From assembly GCA_012932865.1 (NCBI GenBank), contig SAXG01000084.1:1-64000 (forward strand): a stretch of DNA of 64,000 nucleotides, written 5' to 3'. Position numbers and translations under genes: made by a program. The notes under the pieces were generated by a model. That model had not been told where the DNA came from. It searched no databases and saw nothing but the letters and a program-made list of their open reading frames with translations. This DNA comes from Amylostereum areolatum. Lineage: Eukaryota > Basidiomycota > Agaricomycetes > Russulales > Stereaceae. Shown here piece after piece: positions 55,645 through 64,000 of this stretch; within the stretch, counting starts at the first letter, position 1; the number at the start of each line of letters is the position of its first letter.

Positions 55645-55965
55645 TCACAGATACCCATACATCCCGTCCTCTTGTGCCTCTTCATCCCCCTCGTCTGAGT
55701 TGCCCTCTTGAGCCTCAACGCGAACAACAAGCCGCCACGGAAGGAGCACCATCCCGATGTAGCGTCCCCCCGGATTTTCGTCGGGTCCGAGGCGGAACTC
55801 GTCCGTGTTAATCAGAATGATATTGAGGCCTTTGTCGGTTCCAACAAACATGCCGATGAATATTCGGCCGTCGGTGACGGTGACTCGTAGAGTTGTGCGA
55901 AGAAGAGATTTGAGGAGTTTGATTGACTCGCCGGGCTCTCTGGTGGCGGGAGTGGTCGACGACAT
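55645..55965 (-). CDS. NAA38, LSM-domain auxiliary subunit of the NatC acetyltransferase
   Basis: Small Sm/LSM-fold protein (106 aa) of the NAA38/LSMD1 (yeast Mak31) type, which with Naa30 and Naa35 makes up the ribosome-bound NatC complex that acetylates N-terminal Met followed by hydrophobic residues. The LSM motifs are LLRTTLRVTVTDGRIFIGMFVGTDKGLNIILINTDEF and RYIGMVLLPWRLVVRVEAQ. A short acidic tail follows (EGNSDEGDEEAQEDG). Single exon. The start was set at 55965 (MSSTTPATREPGE), because the frame extends upstream without family-like sequence. It is divergent from DPM1. Confidence 0.85.
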   Translation of the reverse strand: MSSTTPATREPGESIKLLKSLLRTTLRVTVTDGRIFIGMFVGTDKGLNIILINTDEFRLGPDENPGGRYIGMVLLPWRLVVRVEAQEGNSDEGDEEAQEDGMYGYL

Positions 55966-57201
<1,236 letters not shown>

Positions 57202-57444
57202 GTCATCGTGGTCGAGATGTATCCTGTATTCGAGATATCCAGCCTCCAGGCCATCGAGGACAGAGCCTGGATGGAGCCCGAATAATAGTATTTATTCTAT
57301 TGTACTCTCGATTAGGCAGGACAGTCGTGACGTCAGCGTGGCCGCCTCCACTCACGTTTTTACTATTTAGCGGACGGCATCGTCCGAACCCCACACTCGA
57401 ACACTTTGCTCTTTCCCTCCACCATCTTGCAAACCGTCCGAACG

Positions 57445-58372
57445 ATGACTTCCAGCTTGCTTCAAGGTCTCCTCCGTCAGACCGCCAGCGATGCTCTCGA
57501 CAACAAGCAACGCTCTGGCGCCAGTCCGCCTCTTGATGACTCAAGCGACGATGAACTCGTCAACGTCGTGCGTTCTTCGTTCCCTCCCCTTTCACACCCC
57601 TTTCGCACAACCCACGCACGTCCAGGTATCTCTTCCTGGTACACCCTCACGCTCTCGCGCACCTTCGCGCCCCCCTTCTCCCACCGGTCGAGGCGCCGCC
57701 CGTAGACTAGCCCCGGGCCCTCTCCTCCTGAACTCCTCCAACTCCAAACGCTCCACCGACCCTCTCAAGGTCCTACCTACAGAAGTCACTCAACGCGTCT
57801 TCGCCCAGCTCGCCATCCGCGATCTCGCTCGATGCGCCCGCGTCTCGCGCAAATGGAAGAAGAGCCAAACGATCAACTACGGTGCGTCCGCGCCATTGTT
57901 ACCCCCCCCCCTTCGACGCGACTTACCTTTCATTCCAGTTTGGTTCCAACACTATCGTAAGGAAAACTTCCACGACGAAAGCCTGCCTCCCGGTAAATGG
58001 ACCAAGCGCGAGTCCAAACAAAACTGGGTGCGTCCCCCTCTCTCCTATCCCTTCTTCTCAGCTAACCACCCCCTTCAGTCAACCATGTACGCTCAAATTG
58101 CCGCCAATCGTACTCCTCCTACCGGGTCCATCCGACCTTCTCGCTCTGGCTACTCCACCCCTGGGTCAGGATACCAAACACCTCGCGAAATGCGCGAGGA
58201 GCGCTGGAAGCAAGAGGCCGAGACCGTCGAGAAGCCTGGAAAACTCGAGATGCGCGAGATGTACAAGGAGCTTGGGGGACGCAAGTCCAAGGCCAAGGCC
58301 AAACTTGGCGGCTCTGGTGCTGTAAGGGACAAAGGTGGTTGGACCGACGGGATGGGCGAGGACTACTACTAG
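57445..58372 (+). CDS. F-box protein
   Basis: The N-terminus MTSSLLQGLLRQTASDALDNKQ is followed by an acidic patch and a Ser/Pro/Arg-rich linker. The F-box reads LKVLPTEVTQRVFAQLAIRDLARCARVSRKWKKSQ, the standard Skp1-binding motif of SCF ubiquitin ligases. It is followed by VWFQHYRKENFHDESLPPGKWTKRESKQNW. The C-terminal part is highly charged (REMREERWKQEAETVEKPGKLEMREMYKELG, then a Lys-rich tail). No WD40 or LRR substrate-binding repeats are visible. Introns lie near 57567-57621, 57882-57938 and 58029-58080. The substrate is unknown. Confidence 0.82.
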
Positions 58373-59048
58373 AGCGACGACGCGACACCTGGACCCCAAA
58401 TATACGGAATGGTCTTGGATCAATGTATAGGATTAAGCAGTGTGTATATGTATGTACATCTTCCGCCTAGAGCGTCTTGCTTGGATGCTTCAAATAGAGC
58501 TGGATATCACGATCAAGCTCAGTGTCGGTCTGCCTACTGATCCATGAGTTCCGTCCGATATATCTGTAACTAGTCAGCTACAGATAGCCACGGATCCGCA
58601 CGTCCATTCCAATCCTACAGGTCTACAACGCGAGCGGTGGATGGGCGCCGTCCAGCCTATAGTGTCCCGCAAGGACTGGATGAAACATCTCACGGAATTT
58701 AGCATGGGCGACCTGTAACAACCAATTTACAAGGCGGTGTGTTGGCCCCCAAATGGCGAGGTTCTCCAAAATAGGATTGTCCATTAGGATATGCCGTCCG
58801 TCTGCAACGGAACCAAACGAATAGGGCAGGGCAAAGGTCCAGATACCCAACACGATGCGCGTCAGAAGCAAAACACCATGCGTTGCACGTCTTCAGCCCT
58901 CCTTAGATTTCAGGCGCGCGTTCATGTACAAAACTAATGATCAAAATTCAGCGATCGCTACATAGCAGACTTCTTACACATACAACATAGGATAGGAAAA
59001 GCCAACCATTCGGCGCACATCGACCAGCTGATCCGCAAGACGAGGCGC
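58373..59048. other. Convergent 3' region, nothing recognised
   Basis: About 680 bases between the 3' ends of the F-box gene (+) and the dienelactone hydrolase gene (-). Short frames only. Confidence 0.4.
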
Positions 59049-60281
59049 CTACAAGTATGTGTTGAACCAGTCGACGGCCTCCTTGAAGGCACCCTCCTTG
59101 CCCGCTTTGACCTCCGGGATATTCTACAACGATACTTAGAAGAGCGCGCAAGAAGAACGCACGCTAAACGCACCATATCACCGCGAACCTGGTCCCCGTT
59201 CGATTCGATGCGAGGAACCGGCAGCGAAGAAAAGTCTACCGTCAGATAAAGTCATACAGATAGATAGAAAATATGAACCCACCGCGAAACCATGCGTGCA
59301 TCCAGCCCAGTGAGCTCGTTTATACCCAGGCTTGAAGTCCTTAAGGAGCTCATCAGCGGCCTCCTGCTTCTCTTTAGGGAAAGGCTTGTCGACGTCGCAG
59401 GAATTGATGAGCAGAGGCGTTGTGGTGGATGCGTATTTCTGAGGCACGGCGTGAGCGTGAAGACGGTAACTTTGGCAGACTCGAAGCCTACCTCAAGGTC
59501 TACAACCTCGAGAGCACTTGGGTGCGTGACTACGGCCGCATCAATCTTGCCGAGGAAGGCAAAATCGAACACTAGGCGGGCTACGCATCGTGTGAGAAAT
59601 GCGAGATGGGAGAGGCGATACCATGGGGCATTGCTCACCACCGTAACAATAGCCCGTTGCACCAACGCGAGTGATACCCTGGGCAGGGAGCGCCTCGAGC
59701 ACGGCGCGAACGCGCTCCGTGGTGATGGGAAATGAATGAGCGGCGTGGAACCGCTCGCGATCGAAAGGCGGGCCCTAATGTTTAGAGACATAGATGCGGT
59801 GAGTAACGGTACGTATGGAGGTGTATAAAAACGAAACACGTACTCCGGGCTCAAAGGCATTCACGGGAACAGGGTCGCCGTCGAATAAATCAGGCATGTA
59901 AACTGTGAATCCATTGCGCGCAAAGTCGTCGGCTAGGAGCTGTGAGATTATGAGTATCAGACCGTGGCTGATGTAGGAATCACGGATGTGGGAAATGGAC
60001 CAGGTTGTTTTGAAGTGCGAGGCCAAAGACATCGGTGAGGAAGAGGATGGCTTTGGTGGTGGTGATGCCCTCGGGAGGAGAAGCGACGTATGTAGCAATG
60101 CTATTAATACTCTCGACCGATCCTGAATTCATGGGTGTAAGACAGAGAATAAGAGGAGATCGAGAGAGACGAACCCGTAGGAGTCCCTTCATGCCGCACG
60201 CCTAGAGTCACTCGTCAGATAATTTCAGGGGGGTAAAAGTGGACATCGCGCACCTTCAAAGCAACGATCGCAGAAGGACAT
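59049..60281 (-). CDS. Dienelactone hydrolase family protein
   Basis: Alpha/beta hydrolase of the dienelactone hydrolase (carboxymethylenebutenolidase) family, which opens lactone rings in the breakdown of aromatic compounds; many fungal members have unknown substrates. From the start (60281): MSFCDRCFEGVRHEGTPTGSVESINSIATYVASPPEG, KAILFLTDVFGLALQNN, LLADDFARNGFTVYMPDLFDGDPVPVNAFEPG. The nucleophile cysteine lies in GATGYCYGG. The acid is in LLINSCDVDKPFP and the catalytic His in GCTHGFAV. It ends EAVDWFNTYL. All three triad residues (Cys, Asp, His) are present. About eight short introns; two closely spaced ones follow the first two short exons. It could take part in aromatic catabolism. Confidence 0.87.
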
Positions 60282-61686
60282 GTTTACGGATGTTAAGAGG
60301 GATGCGAGTGAAGGTTCGTGAAGCTGAGAGGACTGGCAGTTGAAGTACTTTGGAAGCCGACGGAAGAGGAAAATCCCAGCGGGATTGGCGTGGGCACTCT
60401 TGTAGAGTTTCTGTGATCTTCCAATGCAGATATCTGCCACGGCGAGTGACTCCTGCGCATTATGGAGGCTTGTCGGATGGTGTATGGGGGTGTATGCGCA
60501 GGGAAAGGCGGTTTCTGTCAGAGCTACAGAGAGTGAGTAGTGGAGTTCAAGCTTCAAGACTGGGAGAGATCATGTGCTCGTGTAGGCTCAGGACCCCTCG
60601 GCATCGTCCGAAGGCGAGCATTGAACAACTCTTCTTCGACCATTGAACTTGCCTTCGACCACTCCGACTTTTCAGTGCACAACGTGTAATACACAGCTCG
60701 TCTCGTCATCGATTCATATCTCAACGCGCTTGGGCTTGGGCGAACGTTCTGCGAAAGAAATCTGCCCACAAATTCGGTCACGAAATTTGATGAACGTTGA
60801 ACGTTGAACGTTGAACTCATGCGGCGGGGAGTAAGTATACGATGTACTGGTTCCGTCAAGCAGCCAAGCTACTCTTATACGACCTCGTCATCAGGCTGCT
60901 CCTTGTTTTCTTTCTCCCTTCATTTGTCAAAGCGTTTTCATCGTTCCTCTTCTCTCCTCAGTTGCCAACAATGTCCCGACGCTGGTGTTCGATCTGGTGT
61001 CTTGGGCACGGTTGTACTGATCACGGTTTAGACTTGGCCACTTTGTGGATACCGTCGTCGATCCATGATCTATTGGAGTAGGCAATTCGACGGACGCTGT
61101 ACATTACCCCTGGTAAGTATCTATGCCAGGAACTCCTGCTGACCCGTGGTACCCGCTGCATAGGCGTAGTCCAGGTGACTACGTATGTGCTTGGCCATAA
61201 TATTGGTCCTTTGGAAGTTCGATCCTGAATGTGGAAGCAAAGGCGTCAGAGCGTGCACCGCTGCACCCGATCCCCGGAGCCCCCTCGCGTGTTTTCAAGC
61301 ATGTGCTCTTTGCACGTATTCAATCCTGCTATCCCCATGATCCCCTCTGACGTCTACCCTAGTAGCCTTCTCTTTTTTGGACGAATGTTCCCCCCCACAC
61401 GGCGTCTAAGTGTCCGTCCTTATGCTCGTATTGTTTCGTCGATAAGTTGTATGCGATATCATTCCCGCTATTCTTCCGCCCTCCAAACCTCTTTATCTGC
61501 ATTCTTGCAACGATAAAGGCCCCGAGGCTGAGCGGCCCTTCTATTCAGAAGATAGCATGCCCCCAAGTACACAACGAATGTCTCCTGTATAAGGTCAGCA
61601 ACGGGAACTAACAATATCTACATTCTTATATAGCACCTTCAAGGGGGGGCGGTTCGTTCTCATCCCACCACCGATAACTCCACGAT
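60282..61686. other. 1.4-kb intergenic region with a GAACGTT repeat
   Basis: No firm gene. Around 60791-60815 the heptamer GAACGTT is repeated three to four times in tandem. A frame at 60842-61081 contains a hydrophobic stretch but has no recognisable domain. TATATA at 61627-61632 lies about 55 bases upstream of the P450 start. Confidence 0.45.
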
Positions 61687-63932
61687 ATGGCATCCATCAG
61701 CGGATTGCTGTTGCTCGACTGCGTCGCTGCCCTCGTCTTCATCCTGACCTTGACGCTGTACTTTATATTCCACACTGCAAACTCCCGCCTGCCTCCGGGG
61801 CCGCCTTCCTTGCCTGTGGTCGGAAATCTGTTTAACGTTCCCACTCAGGAGCCGTGGAAAGTTTATGCCCGTTGGAGCAAGAAATACGGTGCGCAGGCTT
61901 GGACATATGCATTCGATATCTACCTCCTGATTCGCGTCCTCTAGGAGACTTGATGTCAGTTTGCATTCTCGGGAAGACCACAGTCATCGTGAATTCTGTG
62001 AAGGCCGTGAAGGATCTGTTCGAACGGCGTGGAGCGGTGTATTCGGAGCGCCCCGTTGTACCTATCTTTGAGTCGGACATGTAAGGATACCCTGCTCCTT
62101 CCACAGCTACTCGTCTGACGCTGCCCGGGCCCAGGATGGCTCTCCATGATTGGAGTTACGGCATGTTTCCCACCAACCATCGATGGAGAAGGGGGCGCAA
62201 AATCTCAGAGCAAGCCATGAGGCCGGAAGCCGTGCAAAATTACTGGCCAATTCTCGAGGTCAAAGCCCACCAATTTCTCTCAAAGGTCCTTCAGTCTCCA
62301 ACCTCTTTCAGGGAACTCATCCGATAGTAGGCCACCTCTCCCGAATACCGATCCTTCAGAATTTTCTGCTCAAGTTAACTCGTGCAGTTCTGCGGGCTCC
62401 ACCATACTACTTCTGTTGTACGGATACGACGCTGAAAGCCTTGATGACGACTTTCTTTCTCTCGCCGAAGATTTCATGGACGCCGTAAACAAAGTCATCC
62501 TTCCCGGTGCTGTCCTGGTGAATGTTTTTCCCCTATGTGCGTGGCCTTTCTATTGTCATCCGTATTCGGTTATGAGTTCTTATAACGCCCACAGTGAAAT
62601 ATCTTCCCAGCTGGTTACCCGGCATGGGCTTCAAAACGTCGGCCGCCAGGTGCAAGGAGGTTGGATATCGTGCGCGACAACGTGGTTATGACTACGTCAA
62701 AGAGCGAATGGTAAGGAGTATCCCCGGCTATAGCAACGCCTACTAACTGGCGCACTACAGGCGGAAGGGACAGCAAGGCCGTCATTCGTTCGCGACCTTC
62801 TTGAGAGCTCCCAAGAGGCCGACGACGACAATCCCCTGATGAACGATGACCAGACCATCATAGACTCCGTTGGAACTCTCTACGGTCGTACGTCAACCTG
62901 CCTATCTGTAGTATACGGTCAAACACATTGACCCCTTTCCCACCCCAGCTGGCGCTGATACTGTATGCATCTCGCTAAACGGTGCTAGACGACTGTGCCC
63001 TGACTGTACTTACTAGACCGTGTCGGCGCTCAGCGTGTTCTTCCTCGCCCTTTCGCTAAACCCGAAGGTACAAGACAAGGCGCAGGAGGAGCTTGACCGT
63101 GTCGTCGGCGATGGAAGGCTCCCGACCTTCTCTGACCGTGCCTCCCTGCCGTACGTGGAGGCTGTTTACAAGGAGACTTTGCGATGGATGCCTCCTGTTC
63201 CACTTTGTTCGTGCACCCAGACTTTTACTTAATGCCCACCGCTCACTGTTCCGAGTCATTTCTAGCTCTTCCTCATCAAACGGCTCGGGACGACGTTTAC
63301 GAAGGTTACTACATACCCAAAGGTACGCCCACCCCTTTTCTGTTTTCTTCAAGTATGACGATTACGGTTTATAGGCTCCGTTGTCTTCGGAAACGTGTGG
63401 TCAGCGCCTTGAACCCGTCCGTCTCGATATCCTGCTATTCTCACTACCTATTGTCGTGCAGGTCTATTCTTCACGACCCAGATTCATATCCAAATCCGGA
63501 GTCCTTCGACCCGTCTCGTTTCCTCGATATTGAAGGCAAGATGATTGACGACCCCAATCTATCTCTCGTTTTCGACTTCGGTAGGCGGTAAGTCTTCGCG
63601 CGATATAAGCTAAGCTTTATGTCCATCGACCGATAGCCCTAACTTCCCCAAAGTATATGTCCAGGGCGACATCTCGCCGATTCGTCCGTCTGGATAGTCA
63701 TCGCCTCCGTGTTATATTCGCTCCGTATCGCGTCGGCAAAGGATGAAACGTGCCAGGAGACAGCAGGAAGGTTCACGGATACAATTGTCAGGTAAGCGCA
63801 GATCTGTGTAGCTTGCTTGGTTTAAAGGCTTCCATCTGAACTGCCTGTAGTCACCCCGAGGCCTTCAACTGTATCATCATGCCTCGGAACGAACATGTCA
63901 AAAACCTCGTGGAGACATCAGAGAATCCCTAA
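61687..63932 (+). CDS. Cytochrome P450 monooxygenase, membrane-anchored
   Basis: ER-anchored heme monooxygenase of the kind numerous in mushrooms. An N-terminal anchor (LLLLDCVAALVFILTLTLYFIF) is followed by the Pro-rich hinge LPPGPPSLPVVGNLF. The I-helix oxygen motif AGADTT (split by an intron), the K-helix ExxR in KETLRW, the PERF-type region DPDSYPNPESFDPSRF, and the heme-binding loop FDFGRRICPGRHLAD (split by an intron, FxxGxRxCxG with the Cys ligand) are all present. About a dozen introns. The only frame that looked broken, near 62320, is repaired by a GT-AG intron that gives FRELIRYSAGSTILLLLYGYD. It ends IIMPRNEHVKNLVETSENP at 63932. I see no disabling change. The substrate is unknown. 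Confidence 0.9.
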
Positions 63933-64000
63933 GTTCCAGGGTACACTGTTCGCAGACTGCAGTAGGAACTCAGTGCTAAGTTGTTCCATTGAAACGAGTA

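Noticed and set aside
60842..61081. Short frame with a hydrophobic N-terminus, possible secreted or membrane peptide
   Set aside because: No supporting homology, no clear gene structure; composition alone is not enough.
62320..62400. Apparent stop codons in the P450 gene suggesting a pseudogene
   Set aside because: A GT-AG intron here restores continuous P450 sequence into LLLLYGYD.

Overview
The window is nuclear DNA of a filamentous basidiomycete, most likely a mushroom-forming agaricomycete. Almost every gene is broken by many GT-AG introns of about 48-70 nt. The gene content is typical of that group: fungal-type kinases, an AA9 lytic polysaccharide monooxygenase, a KDZ transposase of the cysteine-cluster type and a fungal TET/JBP dioxygenase. 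No rRNA, tRNA or CRISPR was seen. Exon coordinates below are my own splice models, read from the sequence and not from transcripts. For HDAC, SRA, the 143-aa protein, KDZ transposase, TET/JBP and the bHLH gene, the proposed exons sum to whole codons.

Layout. 1-11 kb: a sparsely coding stretch with a frameshifted fungal-type kinase, an S33 (proline iminopeptidase-like) hydrolase with a one-base frameshift, a small unknown gene and a second kinase. 11-21 kb: a dense housekeeping block with a class I histone deacetylase, an SRA-YDG DNA-reading protein, a small unknown, a purine/uric-acid permease (NCS2/NAT) and, on the minus strand, an FG-repeat nucleoporin. 22-31 kb: two tandem copies of a Baeyer-Villiger-type flavin monooxygenase, duplicated together with their 5' flank and separated by about 3.7 kb of repeat-rich spacer. 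31-34 kb: a gene-poor island with direct, inverted and polypurine repeats. 34-42 kb: MLH3 (mismatch repair/meiosis), a BTB protein, a PPIL4-type cyclophilin and an AA9 LPMO. 42.7-51 kb: a mobile-element district. A KDZ transposase gene (+) converges on a TET/JBP 5-methylcytosine-oxygenase-like gene (-). Beside them a bHLH gene is interrupted inside its coding sequence by a solo LTR with a 5-bp target duplication, and a second LTR with the same ends lies 1.5 kb further on in the opposite orientation with its own duplication. 51-64 kb: a Cys-rich unknown protein, a small unknown, NAA38 and DPM1 sharing a 112-bp divergent promoter, an F-box protein, a dienelactone hydrolase and a complete cytochrome P450.

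Together the genes mix core functions (chromatin, nuclear pore, repair, glycosylation, N-terminal acetylation) with accessory oxidative enzymes (two BVMOs, P450, LPMO, DLH) and mobile DNA. The most interesting part is 42.7-51 kb. A DNA-base-oxidising enzyme sits next to the transposase class it is known to travel with in basidiomycetes, in a window that also encodes a putative reader of methylated DNA (SRA) and a histone deacetylase, and next to a host transcription-factor gene split by a recognisable solo LTR.
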